Source of the DNA: DATLHO01 sp035539855 | Lineage (GTDB): Bacteria > Bacteroidota > Ignavibacteria > OLB7 | Reading direction: 5' to 3' | Assembly (NCBI GenBank): GCA_035539855.1 | Contig: DATLHO010000144.1 | Span: 1-15,548, forward strand | Length of the DNA stretch: 15,548 nt | Part shown: piece after piece, positions 1 to 7,130 of the stretch | Layout of the letters: every line of letters begins with the position of its first letter | Numbering within the stretch: the first letter of the stretch is position 1 | Position numbers and translations under genes: made by a program | The notes under the pieces: model-generated | Seen by the model: only the letters and a program-made list of their open reading frames with translations | What the model was told of the DNA's origin: nothing | The model's database searches: none

Positions 1-657
1 GCGCTCGTCGTCGACGCCGAAGAAGATGCGGTGCGCGCGAAGGCTGCCGCCGTCGTCCTCGCGGTCGACCGACGGCAGATCGACGACGAGATGCTCGACG
101 CCGAGCTCGCGCAGCAGGTGCATCGCCGCGAGTGTGAGATAGGTCGGATTGGTGCCGGTGTACTCGGCCGTGCGCTTCTCCGGATCGTTCGGCAGCGTGC
201 GGATGACGAGCCCTCGCAGCAGCTCCGGCGCGCGCTCGCCGAGCGCGATCAGCGCGCGCTCGATCGCCTCGCGCGTCACGACGCGATCGCTCGCGACGGC
301 AGCCTCCGCGCCGGAGCCGGTCGTTGCGGCGACCGGCTCGATCGAGACGAGCGTGCACGGAATCAACGGCTCGCGCGCGGCATCGGCGACCGACACGCGC
401 TCGCGCGTGACGTGGCCGGCGCACTCGGTGTGGGTTCCGCTGCCGTGAGGGTTGAGCGTGATGGTCTCGCAGTTGCAGCTTCCGCCGCGCCGCGTGTCGC
501 CGACGAACGATCCCGCGTCGACGGCGTGCGCCTCTGCCCGCGGCAGTCCGAAGGCGTGCGGCTGCGCGCCGTCGAAGTCCAGGGGAATCGAGATGTCGAC
601 CGCCGCGCCGGGGTCGACGCTGTAGCCGCGGTCGGAGATCGTCAGGGTCAGGCGCAT
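1..657 (-). CDS. Cyclase / kynurenine formamidase-like metal hydrolase (C-terminus off left edge)
   Basis: I translated this frame directly: it is open from an ATG at 657 to the window edge (219 residues). It has the hallmarks of the cyclase family (PF04199), which includes the bacterial N-formylkynurenine formamidase KynB: an SGTHTECAGH segment at residues 73-82 and DLPSVDRED at 193-201. The classic family motif is HxGTHxDxPxH. Here His76, Glu78 and His82 fit the later positions, Glu replaces Asp, the Pro is missing, and the first His sits one residue early (His71), so this is a variant subgroup. Its start lies 14 bases after the decarboxylase stop, so it is probably in the same operon. Inference: it opens formylkynurenine or another amide or lactone of the kynurenine route. 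The substrate is not certain. No Shine-Dalgarno sequence precedes the ATG. Confidence 0.8.
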   Translation of the reverse strand, partial: MRLTLTISDRGYSVDPGAAVDISIPLDFDGAQPHAFGLPRAEAHAVDAGSFVGDTRRGGSCNCETITLNPHGSGTHTECAGHVTRERVSVADAAREPLIPCTLVSIEPVAATTGSGAEAAVASDRVVTREAIERALIALGERAPELLRGLVIRTLPNDPEKRTAEYTGTNPTYLTLAAMHLLRELGVEHLVVDLPSVDREDDGGSLRAHRIFFGVDDER

Positions 658-671
658 ACGGTGTCGAGAAT

Positions 672-1703
672 CTAGGCGGAGACGGCCGGCGTCGCCTCGA
701 ACTGCTCGCGCTCGAGGCCGAGGAATTCCAGCGCGGTGCCGGAGAGGAGCCGCTCCCGCGTCTCGGCCGAAAGGTCGGTCATCGATTCGATGAGCCTGCC
801 GGGGACGTGCTCGCCGAGCGGGAACGGGTAGTCGGAGCCGAGCGCGACCTTCTCGGCCGTGCAGAGCCGGATCATGTAGCGCAGGACGTCGGCGTCGTGC
901 ACGAGCGAGTCGAAGTACATCCTGCAGAGGTAGTCGCGCGGACCGGTGCTCGTGTTGACCTGAACGAGATCCGGACGGACGTTGAAGCCATGCTCGATGC
1001 GTCCGATCGTCATCGGGAACGAGCCGCCGCCGTGCGCGAAGCAGAAGCGCAGCTTCGGGAAGCGATCGAGAACGCCGCCGAACATCAGCGAGCAGATCGC
1101 AAGCGAGCTTTCGGTCGGCATGCCGACGAGCCACGGCAGCCAGTACTTCGACATCTTCTCGCGCCCGATCATGTCCCACGGGTGCACGAAGATCGCGCAG
1201 TCGAGCGCCTCGGCCGCCTCGTAGATCGGGAAGAGCGCCTCCTCGTCCAGGTTCCAGTCGTTGACGTGCGAGCCGATCTCGATGCCGGCAAGGCCGAGCT
1301 CGTTGCGACAGCGCTCGAGCTCGCGCACCGCGTGCGGTGCCGACTGCATCGGGATCGTCCCGAGCCCGGCGAAGCGCCGCGGGTAGCGCTCGACGACCCC
1401 GGCGATGTGATCGTTGAGCCTCATCGACAGATCGAGCGCGTGATCGGGCTCGGCCCAGTAGCTGAACATCACCGGTACCGTCGAGAGCACCTGCACGTCG
1501 ACGCCGCTGTGGTCGCACTCCTTGATGCGCGTCGACGGATCCCACGAGTTGTCCTGGATCTCCCTGAACACCCGCCCGTCGATCATCATGCGCGCGCAGC
1601 ACGGCTTGTAATGGTCGAGCTGCACCCAGCCGCCGTACCCGTAGCGCTCGCTCAGGTCGGGCCAGTTCTCTGGGAGGATGTGCGTGTGGAGATCGATCTT
1701 CAT
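672..1703 (-). CDS. nbaD: 2-amino-3-carboxymuconate-6-semialdehyde decarboxylase (ACMSD)
   Basis: 343 residues, the usual length for this amidohydrolase-superfamily decarboxylase. ACMSD removes CO2 from the ring-fission product of 3-hydroxyanthranilate to give 2-aminomuconate semialdehyde, diverting it from spontaneous closure to quinolinate. The zinc ligands expected for the family are visible: His6 and His8 in IDLHTHILP, His174 in FVHPWDM, His224 in FAHGGG and Asp291 in LGSDYPFP. Arg44 and Arg47 lie where a substrate-binding Arg is expected. The N-terminus starts cleanly at the barrel strand with the HTH metal motif, which supports the ATG at 1703. It starts 16 bases after the dioxygenase stop, the enzyme that makes its substrate, so the two are surely co-transcribed. 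No clear Shine-Dalgarno sequence. The identification is strong because of both the residues and the neighbour. Confidence 0.95.
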   Translation of the reverse strand: MKIDLHTHILPENWPDLSERYGYGGWVQLDHYKPCCARMMIDGRVFREIQDNSWDPSTRIKECDHSGVDVQVLSTVPVMFSYWAEPDHALDLSMRLNDHIAGVVERYPRRFAGLGTIPMQSAPHAVRELERCRNELGLAGIEIGSHVNDWNLDEEALFPIYEAAEALDCAIFVHPWDMIGREKMSKYWLPWLVGMPTESSLAICSLMFGGVLDRFPKLRFCFAHGGGSFPMTIGRIEHGFNVRPDLVQVNTSTGPRDYLCRMYFDSLVHDADVLRYMIRLCTAEKVALGSDYPFPLGEHVPGRLIESMTDLSAETRERLLSGTALEFLGLEREQFEATPAVSA

Positions 1704-1719
1704 CGGCGCTGAGCTGGTA

Positions 1720-2247
1720 CTACTTCGTCGGCTGCGGCGGCTGCATGACCGTTCCGCAATGCTTGCACGTGCGCGCCTGCTCGTCGGCCCAGAAGGCGTC
1801 GAAGACCGGCTTGAGCTGCGTCGTGATGTCGGTCAGCTCGATGAACACCTCGTGCAGCTTCTGGCCGCAGTTCTCGCAGTACCACTGGAAGCCGTCGAGC
1901 TCGCCCGCGTTGCGCCGGCGCTCGACGACCAGGCCGATCGATCCGGCCGTGCGCTGCGGCGAGTGCGGCACGAGCGCGGGCAGCAGGAAGACGTCTCCCT
2001 CGTTGATCGCCACGTCGCGGATGCGCCCGTCTTCGACGATGCGCACCGTGATGTTGCCCTCGAGCTGATAGAAGAGCTCCTCGCCCTCGTCGACGTGAAA
2101 GTCCTTGCGAGAGTTCGGACCGCCGACGACCATGACGATGAACTCCGGGTTCTCCTCCTTCCAGAGCTGGTCGTTGCCGACCGGCGGCTTCAGCAGGTGC
2201 CGATGCTCGTCGATCCAGGACTTGAGGTTGAATGCGTTGAGCGCCAT
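1720..2247 (-). CDS. nbaC: 3-hydroxyanthranilate 3,4-dioxygenase
   Basis: 175 residues, a single-cupin bacterial enzyme of typical length. It opens the ring of 3-hydroxyanthranilate with O2 to give 2-amino-3-carboxymuconate semialdehyde. The catalytic iron triad is at exactly the positions known from the Cupriavidus enzyme: His51, Glu57 and His95. The substrate-binding arginines Arg47 and Arg99 are present and Glu109 is the likely partner. The second, rubredoxin-like iron site of bacterial forms is also complete, with Cys124, Cys127, Cys161 and Cys164 in two CxxC pairs. The next gene encodes the decarboxylase that uses its product. The ATG at 2247 gives the normal N-terminus. The leader lacks a Shine-Dalgarno sequence but carries the word CGCAACACG 15 bases upstream of the ATG, shared with two other leaders in the cluster. 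Confidence 0.97.
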   Translation of the reverse strand: MALNAFNLKSWIDEHRHLLKPPVGNDQLWKEENPEFIVMVVGGPNSRKDFHVDEGEELFYQLEGNITVRIVEDGRIRDVAINEGDVFLLPALVPHSPQRTAGSIGLVVERRRNAGELDGFQWYCENCGQKLHEVFIELTDITTQLKPVFDAFWADEQARTCKHCGTVMQPPQPTK

Positions 2248-2262
2248 GACGGATGCGGATTA

Positions 2263-2271
2263 CGTGTTGCG
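2263..2271 (-). promoter_or_regulatory. Leader word CGCAACACG before the dioxygenase gene
   Basis: The 9-mer CGCAACACG reads on the minus strand and ends 15 bases before the ATG at 2247. The same word is found in the leaders at 3652-3660 and 7945-7953. Function unknown. Confidence 0.4.
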
Positions 2272-2348
2272 ATGATCGAATCTCTGGATCGGTCGCGATG
2301 TCGCGATGATACGGCAACCGGGCGCGCCATGCACGCGCGCGTCACCGA

Positions 2349-3128
2349 TCAGGCGACGCGCATCTCGGCGGTGCCGAGCTCCTCGATGATGACGCGGACG
2401 CGGTCGCCGCTCTTGAGGTCGACCGCCGCGGTCGCGCCGCCGCTGAGAACGATCTGTCCGGCGCGCAGATGATCGCCGCGACGGGCGAGCATGTTCGCGA
2501 GCTCGGCGAGCGAGCGTGCCGGGTGATCGAGCACCGCGGCGCTCGAGCCCGTCTCGACGATCTCGCCGTTGACCTCGAAGATGATCCCGAGGTTCCCGAG
2601 GTTCACGCCCTCGACCGGCACGAGCGAGCTGCCGAGCACGAACCGCGCGGCCGACGTGTTGTCGGCGACGACGTCGGGCAGCGTGAACTTGAAGTCACGA
2701 TAGCGGCTGTCGATCACCTCGAGCGCGGCGCACGCCCCGGCGACCGCCAGCAGCGCCTGGGCCGGCGTGACCGGTCCGCGCAGATCGTCCTTGAGCACGA
2801 AGGCGATCTCGGGCTCGATCCGCGGATGGCAGTGCTCCTCCAGACGGATCGATCCGCCGTCGTTGACCACCATCGAGCTGGTGAGGATCCCGTAGATCGG
2901 CTCGTGGACGCCGACCTGCTCCATTTTCGCGCGGCTGGTCAGGCCCATCTTCATCCCGACGACGCGCTCGCCGCGCTCGAGCCGGCGCGCGATCGAGGCG
3001 GACTGGATCGCGTACGCGTCGTCGATGGCGATCTCGCGACCCTCGCCGCTGAGCATTGCGATCTCCGTCGCGGTCAGCGCGGCGGTGTCGACGGTCTCGG
3101 CGAGCCGCTGCAGTTCCTGGTCTGTCAT
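2349..3128 (-). CDS. nbaG: 4-oxalocrotonate decarboxylase
   Basis: 259 residues of the hydratase/decarboxylase branch of the fumarylacetoacetase fold. It converts 4-oxalocrotonate to 2-oxopent-4-enoate with a divalent metal. The segment VVGMKMGLTSRAKMEQVGV followed by EPIYG closely resembles DmpH, which separates it from the paralogous hydratase at 7131-7922. The metal-binding acidic residues are Glu105 and Glu107 (IEPEIAF) with Glu137 (ALEVIDSRY). The ATG at 3128 gives the N-terminal length of DmpH. A strong purine run, GGGGGAGGA, directly abuts the ATG, which is closer than the usual 5-9 base spacing. It is followed by a 101-base gap before the dioxygenase. In the known pathway this enzyme and the hydratase form a complex; here their genes are about 4 kb apart. 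Confidence 0.92.
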   Translation of the reverse strand: MTDQELQRLAETVDTAALTATEIAMLSGEGREIAIDDAYAIQSASIARRLERGERVVGMKMGLTSRAKMEQVGVHEPIYGILTSSMVVNDGGSIRLEEHCHPRIEPEIAFVLKDDLRGPVTPAQALLAVAGACAALEVIDSRYRDFKFTLPDVVADNTSAARFVLGSSLVPVEGVNLGNLGIIFEVNGEIVETGSSAAVLDHPARSLAELANMLARRGDHLRAGQIVLSGGATAAVDLKSGDRVRVIIEELGTAEMRVA

Positions 3129-3168
3129 TCCTCCCCCACTCGTTGTGTGACCGGCATGTGCCCGCGTG

Positions 3169-3630
3169 CTACGACTTCGGCGCGTATCCCTTCTGCTGCA
3201 GGCGCTCGAAGACGCGCATCGCCGCGGTCTGTCCCCACTGCTGGCCGATGAGCATCGTCTGCGCCATCACGCCCGGCATCTTCTGAATGACGCTGCGTCC
3301 CTCCGGCGTGCTGTAGAACGCGATCATCGCGTCGATCTCCGCCTCGGTGTACTCTGCGATGTACACCGGAACGATCTCGTCGATCAACGCGTCGACGTCC
3401 ATCTCCTTCTCGATCTCATCCCAGACCGACTCGGGAACGCCGGGAGCCATCTCCTTGAGCGCGGGCATCATCTGCGCCATCACCTGTTCGGCCATGCCGG
3501 CCGATCCCGTGAGCGCGAGCAGCTCGCGCACCTTGGCTTCGAGCGCGGTGGCCGTGGTCTGGCTGGACTGCGCGAATGCCGCGGTCGAGCAGGCGACGAG
3601 GAGAGCGAGCGTGAGTACTGTGCGGTTCAT
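3169..3630 (-). CDS. DUF2059 protein with N-terminal export signal
   Basis: 153 residues. The N-terminus MNRTVLTLALLVACSTAAFA is an export signal: basic n-region, hydrophobic core, then either signal peptidase I cleavage after AFA (residue 22) or a lipobox LVAC with Cys14 as the lipid site. The two cannot be separated by eye. The rest matches DUF2059: an acidic helical segment with repeated Met, then a conserved YTEAEIDAMIAFYSTPEGRS block at about residues 95-115. The family is found in exported proteins and has no established reaction. It sits between the aldolase stop and the decarboxylase start, so it is likely co-transcribed, but no role in ring-fission catabolism is known. Its leader holds both shared words, CGCAACACG and CCGACAATC, and no Shine-Dalgarno sequence. 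Alternative: an unrelated gene that inserted into the operon. Confidence 0.85.
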   Translation of the reverse strand: MNRTVLTLALLVACSTAAFAQSSQTTATALEAKVRELLALTGSAGMAEQVMAQMMPALKEMAPGVPESVWDEIEKEMDVDALIDEIVPVYIAEYTEAEIDAMIAFYSTPEGRSVIQKMPGVMAQTMLIGQQWGQTAAMRVFERLQQKGYAPKS

Positions 3631-3639
3631 GTCGGTATC

Positions 3640-3660
3640 GATTGTCGGGTTCGTGTTGCG
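3640..3660 (-). promoter_or_regulatory. Leader words CGCAACACG and CCGACAATC before the DUF2059 gene
   Basis: On the minus strand CGCAACACG (3652-3660) is followed three bases later by CCGACAATC (3640-3648), ending nine bases before the ATG at 3630. This leader holds both words that are shared with other genes of the cluster, and has no Shine-Dalgarno sequence. Confidence 0.4.
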
Positions 3661-3665
3661 GGTTC

Positions 3666-4682
3666 TCACTGCGCGGAGCGCTGCTTCAGGTCGATCGCGA
3701 CGTCGACGATCATGTCCTCCTGTCCGCCGACCATCCGACGGCGGCCGAGCTCGACGAGGATGTCGCGCGAGTCGACGCCGAACTTCTCGGCGGCGCGCTC
3801 GGTGTGAAGGAGGAACGAGCTGTAGACTCCGGCGAAGCCGAGCATCAGTGCGTTGCCGTCGGTCTGCACCGGACGGATCTGGATCGGACGCACGAGCGTG
3901 TCGGCGGCATCGATGAGCGGGTAGAGCTCGACGCCTGTCTCGATGCCCATGCGATCGGTCACCGCGATGAGCACTTCGAGCGGACAGTTCCCCGCGCCGG
4001 CGCCCATGCCGGCCAGCGAAGCGTCGACGCGGTCGGCGCCGCACTCGATCGCGATGATCGTGTTGGCGACGCCGAGGCCGAGGTTGTTGTGGTTGTGGAA
4101 CCCGACCTGGCAGCCGAGCTCCGATCGGAACGCGGTCACGCGCTCGCGGGTCTCGTCCATCAGCAGCGCGCCTGCCGAGTCGACGATGTAGACGCAGTGC
4201 GCTCCGTAGGACTCCATCAGCTTCGCCTGGCGGACGAGCTCGGCCGTCGGGGTCATGTGCGACATCATCAGGAAGCCGACGACGTCGAAGCCCATGTCGC
4301 GTGCCGTCGCGATGTGCTGCGCGGCGATGTCGGCCTCGGTGCTGTGCGTCGCGATGCGGATCGTGTCGACGCCCGCCTCGTGCGCCATCTCCATGTCCTC
4401 GATCGTCCCGATGCCCGGCAGCAGCAGCGCCGCGAGCTTCGCGTGCTCGAGCACCTGCTTGACCGCTCGGAGGTACTCGATCTCGGCATGCTTCGAGAAC
4501 CCGTAGTTGAACGAGTTCCCGTTGAGACCGTCGCCGTGCGAGACCTCGATGAGATCGACCTTCGCCTGGTCGAGCTTGCTCGCGATCGAGGTCATCTGCT
4601 CGAGCGTGTACTGATGCGCAAGAGCGTGCATGCCGTCGCGCAGCGTGACGTCGTTGATGATGAGCTTGTTCGTTGTTCGCAT
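3666..4682 (-). CDS. nbaI: 4-hydroxy-2-oxovalerate aldolase
   Basis: 338 residues of the DmpG/HMG-CoA lyase-like family. It splits 4-hydroxy-2-oxovalerate into pyruvate and acetaldehyde. The catalytic and metal residues are visible: Arg15, Asp16 and His19 in DVTLRDGMHA, and His196 and His198 in GFHNHNN. I chose the ATG at 4682 rather than the ATG at 4715 because a GGAGA Shine-Dalgarno sequence ends five bases before it and the family N-terminus begins with the same short lead into the TLRDG strand. DmpG normally forms a channelling complex with the acylating acetaldehyde dehydrogenase, and the two genes are usually adjacent. Here the dehydrogenase is at 6120-7043, separated by a NUDIX and a glycosyltransferase gene. 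The NUDIX gene lies 45 bases upstream. Confidence 0.95.
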   Translation of the reverse strand: MRTTNKLIINDVTLRDGMHALAHQYTLEQMTSIASKLDQAKVDLIEVSHGDGLNGNSFNYGFSKHAEIEYLRAVKQVLEHAKLAALLLPGIGTIEDMEMAHEAGVDTIRIATHSTEADIAAQHIATARDMGFDVVGFLMMSHMTPTAELVRQAKLMESYGAHCVYIVDSAGALLMDETRERVTAFRSELGCQVGFHNHNNLGLGVANTIIAIECGADRVDASLAGMGAGAGNCPLEVLIAVTDRMGIETGVELYPLIDAADTLVRPIQIRPVQTDGNALMLGFAGVYSSFLLHTERAAEKFGVDSRDILVELGRRRMVGGQEDMIVDVAIDLKQRSAQ

Positions 4683-4727
4683 GATGTTCTCCGTTCGGCT
4701 CCGCTGGGATCCCATGTCTGCGTCGCG

Positions 4728-5174
4728 CTACCTGATGACGTCGAGCACGATGTCGACGGGATAGATCCGGCCGTGCCGGACGTCGTCCATGATCTGCCGC
4801 GCGACGGCGGCGGTGCGGATGTGCTCGTCGGCCATCGCCGCGATCTCGTCGTAATCCATCCAGCGCGCGTCGAGGATCTCGGTGCCGTCGACGCGCAGTT
4901 CGCCGCCGATCGGCTCGACGACGAAGTTGAAGCGCATCGTGTGATGCCCGTTCATGTTGTAGTAGCGGACGACGCGCGTGATGCCGGAGACGCGCACGTC
5001 GAGTCCCGTCTCCTCGCGCACCTCGCGATCGATCGCGTCGAGAATCCTCTCGCCGGGCTCGACGCGTCCGCCGGGAAGACCCCAGAGTCCGTGCGATCCC
5101 TCCTTTCCCTCCTGCACCATCAGCAGTCGCCCGTCGCTCAGGACGCCGGCGCTCACGACGAGCGTAGCCTTCAT
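4728..5174 (-). CDS. NUDIX hydrolase (MutT-like)
   Basis: 148 residues with a complete NUDIX box: Gly36, Glu42, Arg50-Glu51, Glu54-Glu55 and Gly57 fit GX5EX7REUXEEXGU without a mismatch. Such enzymes split a nucleoside diphosphate linked to another moiety, using Mg2+. The preceding segment SHGLWGLPGGRVEPGE is typical of small MutT/ADP-ribose or nucleotide-sugar hydrolases. The substrate cannot be told from this sequence. The ATG at 5174 is three bases from the glycosyltransferase stop, with a GAGG ribosome site inside the end of that gene, so translation is probably coupled. This pair interrupts the aldolase/dehydrogenase neighbours of the catabolic pathway. A role in repairing damaged cofactor (CoA or NAD) for the pathway is possible, but is only inference. 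Confidence 0.9.
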   Translation of the reverse strand: MKATLVVSAGVLSDGRLLMVQEGKEGSHGLWGLPGGRVEPGERILDAIDREVREETGLDVRVSGITRVVRYYNMNGHHTMRFNFVVEPIGGELRVDGTEILDARWMDYDEIAAMADEHIRTAAVARQIMDDVRHGRIYPVDIVLDVIR

Positions 5175-5177
5175 GCG

Positions 5178-6059
5178 TCAGACCTCGATGAAGTTGCGGT
5201 ACTCGCCGATGCGCCACCCGGTGCGCGACTCGATCCAGTCGGTCAGGCGCATGCGCGCGGGCTTGCGGCGCATGCGGCGCGGATCGAATCCGCCCGACCA
5301 GGCGCGGGACTCTTCGATGCGCTCGCGCATCACCGCGGGATGCGATCCCCTGTAGGGCACGAGCTCGTAGGCCGATGCGTAGTCGAACATCTCGTCATCG
5401 GGGATGTTCCGCTCGATCCACTCGTCGTCGTGCCACAATCTGTTGGCCGCGCGCTGCTTCTCCATCTGCACGCGCGGATGTTTCACCCAGCCGTAGTGGA
5501 AGACCCGCACGTCGGTGCGTCGCGCGCGGAGCTTCTCGAAGCGCTCGCCCTCGCGGCGGCGAAAGCCCTGGGCGTCGCCCCAGGAGACGACGCCGTCGGC
5601 GCGTCGCACGGCCCTGATCTCCTGGCGGTACCACTGCCGGCCGGCGCCGATGTGGTCGTAGCTGCCGTAGAAGTGCAGGTAGCGCATCAGCAGCGCCTCG
5701 ACTCTCGGATCGTCGTGGGCCGCGTCGATCGCGGCTCTCAGCTTCGGTCCATCTTCCTCGTGCAGAACTTCGTCGGCCTGCAGATAGATGCACCAGTCTC
5801 CGGTGCAGTGCGACAGCGCGATGTCGGTCTGCTGCGCGAGCACGCGACCTCCCTCGCGCAGCGCGTCGTCCCACACGGTCTCGACGATCTTCAGGCGCCC
5901 GTCGTCGAGCGAGCGGACGAGATCGAGCGTATCGTCGTCGGAGCGGCCCACGGCGACGACGACCTCGTCGCACAACGGCATCAGGCTCAGCAGCGATTCG
6001 CGCAACGGGTAGTCGTAGCGGATCGCGTTGCGAACGAATGTGAAGCCGGAGACACGCAC
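5178..6059 (-). CDS. Family 2 glycosyltransferase
   Basis: 293 residues of the GT-A fold. The N-terminal part FTFVRNAIRYDYPLRESL and the following DEVVVAVGRSDDDT are the nucleotide-binding half of family 2 transferases. LQADEV at residues 93-98 stands where the metal/sugar-nucleotide DxD-like motif occurs, and a Trp/His-rich acceptor half follows. No membrane segment is seen, so it is probably cytosolic or peripheral. Donor and acceptor are unknown. The first usable start is GTG at 6059, giving MRVSGF directly at the first strand; no Shine-Dalgarno sequence is seen. It begins 60 bases after the dehydrogenase stop and runs into the NUDIX gene with a three-base gap. It has no evident link to 3-hydroxyanthranilate catabolism. 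Confidence 0.88.
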   Translation of the reverse strand: MRVSGFTFVRNAIRYDYPLRESLLSLMPLCDEVVVAVGRSDDDTLDLVRSLDDGRLKIVETVWDDALREGGRVLAQQTDIALSHCTGDWCIYLQADEVLHEEDGPKLRAAIDAAHDDPRVEALLMRYLHFYGSYDHIGAGRQWYRQEIRAVRRADGVVSWGDAQGFRRREGERFEKLRARRTDVRVFHYGWVKHPRVQMEKQRAANRLWHDDEWIERNIPDDEMFDYASAYELVPYRGSHPAVMRERIEESRAWSGGFDPRRMRRKPARMRLTDWIESRTGWRIGEYRNFIEV

Positions 6060-6119
6060 GGCGCGCTTGCGAATGCGAAGTGGAGTGAGACGCCGACGGC
6101 GCGTCGGATGTCGAAGCGA

Positions 6120-7043
6120 TCAGGCTCCGGAAGCCACCGAGGCCGCGGCCATCTTCTCGCCCATGCGCAGCGCGGCGCTGGTCATGATGTCGAGGTTGCC
6201 GGCGTACTTCGGCAGGTAGTGCGCGGCGCCCTCGACCTCGAGCAGGCAGGTGACCTTCATGCCGGTGACCTCGCCGACGTCCGGCATGCTCACCGTCACC
6301 TCGTCGATGATCGGGTCCTTCAGCAGCCGGTAGCCCGGGACGTACTCGGCGACCTCGGCGACGACCGCGCGGATCGAGGCCGTGATCGCCTCGGGATCGG
6401 CAGGGTCGCACAGGACGTAGACGGTGTCGCGCATGATCAGCGGGGGCTCGGCGGGATTCAACACGATGATCGCCTTGCCGCGCCGCGCGCCGCCGACCTG
6501 CTCGATGCCGCGCGCGGTCGTCTCGGTGAACTCGTCGATGTTCGCGCGCGTGCCCGGTCCGGCCGAACGGCTTGCGATCGACGCGACGATCTCGGCGTAC
6601 TGCACCGGCGCGACGCGGCTGACGGCCCAGACGATCGGGATCGTCGCCTGCCCGCCGCACGTCACCATGTTGACGTTGTCGGCGTCGAGATGCTGGTCGA
6701 GGTTGGCCACCGGCACGACGTACGGCCCGATCGCCGCCGGCGTCAGGTCGATTACGCGCTTGCCGTGCTGCCTGAGAATCTCCGCATGCCTGATGTGCGC
6801 GCGGGCCGAGGTCGCGTCGAAGACGATCTCGATCTCAGGAAACATCGGGTGCGCGACGAGTCCGTCGATCCCCTCGTGCGTCGTCGCGACGCCCATGCCC
6901 TGCGCACGCCTGAGCCCGTCACTCTCGGGGTCGATGCCGACGAAGACCCCCATCTCGAGCACGTCGCTGAGACGGAGGATCTTGATCATGAGATCGGTGC
7001 CGATGTTGCCGGAGCCGATGATGGCGACACGGTGTCTGGCCAT
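6120..7043 (-). CDS. nbaJ: Acetaldehyde dehydrogenase (acylating)
   Basis: 307 residues of the DmpF/MhpF family. It oxidises acetaldehyde with NAD+ and CoA to acetyl-CoA, the last step of the pathway. The Rossmann motif GSGNIG is at residues 10-15 and the catalytic cysteine is Cys129 in NMVTCGGQATIP. I chose the ATG at 7043 over the ATG at 7085 because MARHRVAIIGSGNIG is the family N-terminus and the 14 upstream residues encoded from 7085 are low in sense and cover a short direct repeat. No Shine-Dalgarno sequence precedes the chosen start. It follows the hydratase after an 87-base gap. Its usual partner, the aldolase, is almost 1.4 kb further downstream. Confidence 0.95.
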   Translation of the reverse strand: MARHRVAIIGSGNIGTDLMIKILRLSDVLEMGVFVGIDPESDGLRRAQGMGVATTHEGIDGLVAHPMFPEIEIVFDATSARAHIRHAEILRQHGKRVIDLTPAAIGPYVVPVANLDQHLDADNVNMVTCGGQATIPIVWAVSRVAPVQYAEIVASIASRSAGPGTRANIDEFTETTARGIEQVGGARRGKAIIVLNPAEPPLIMRDTVYVLCDPADPEAITASIRAVVAEVAEYVPGYRLLKDPIIDEVTVSMPDVGEVTGMKVTCLLEVEGAAHYLPKYAGNLDIMTSAALRMGEKMAAASVASGA

Positions 7044-7056
7044 TGCGTCGAGTGAG

Positions 7057-7080
7057 GATTGTCGGATTGCGGATTGTCGG
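7057..7080 (-). repeat. Direct repeat of CCGACAATC before the acetaldehyde dehydrogenase gene
   Basis: CCGACAATC occurs at 7072-7080 and 7057-7065 on the minus strand, a 15-base period, just upstream of the ATG at 7043. The same word occurs in the DUF2059 leader at 3640-3648. It may be an operator half-site or an unstructured leader; it also falls inside the rejected longer reading from 7085. Confidence 0.4.
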
Positions 7081-7130
7081 TTCACGTGGCCGCGCGACGA
7101 GCGCGTGCGCGTCGGGGTGCGGCGAGCGGT

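Noticed and set aside
2318..2342. GCGCG/CGCGC inverted repeat after the decarboxylase gene
   Set aside because: Only five base pairs in a GC-alternating stretch, with no T-run. Likely compositional.
4683..4715. Longer aldolase from the ATG at 4715
   Set aside because: The ATG at 4682 has a Shine-Dalgarno sequence at proper spacing and the family N-terminus.
6093..6107. CCGACG/CGTCGG hairpin between the dehydrogenase and glycosyltransferase genes
   Set aside because: A 6-bp stem with a three-base loop and no T-run. It is weak, and read-through in the operon is expected.
3642..7055. A plus-strand open frame of 1137 residues, and other long plus-strand frames
   Set aside because: They lie opposite well-identified enzymes, are rich in Arg, Asp and Val from reversed GC-rich codons, and show no domain motif. 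They are shadow frames.
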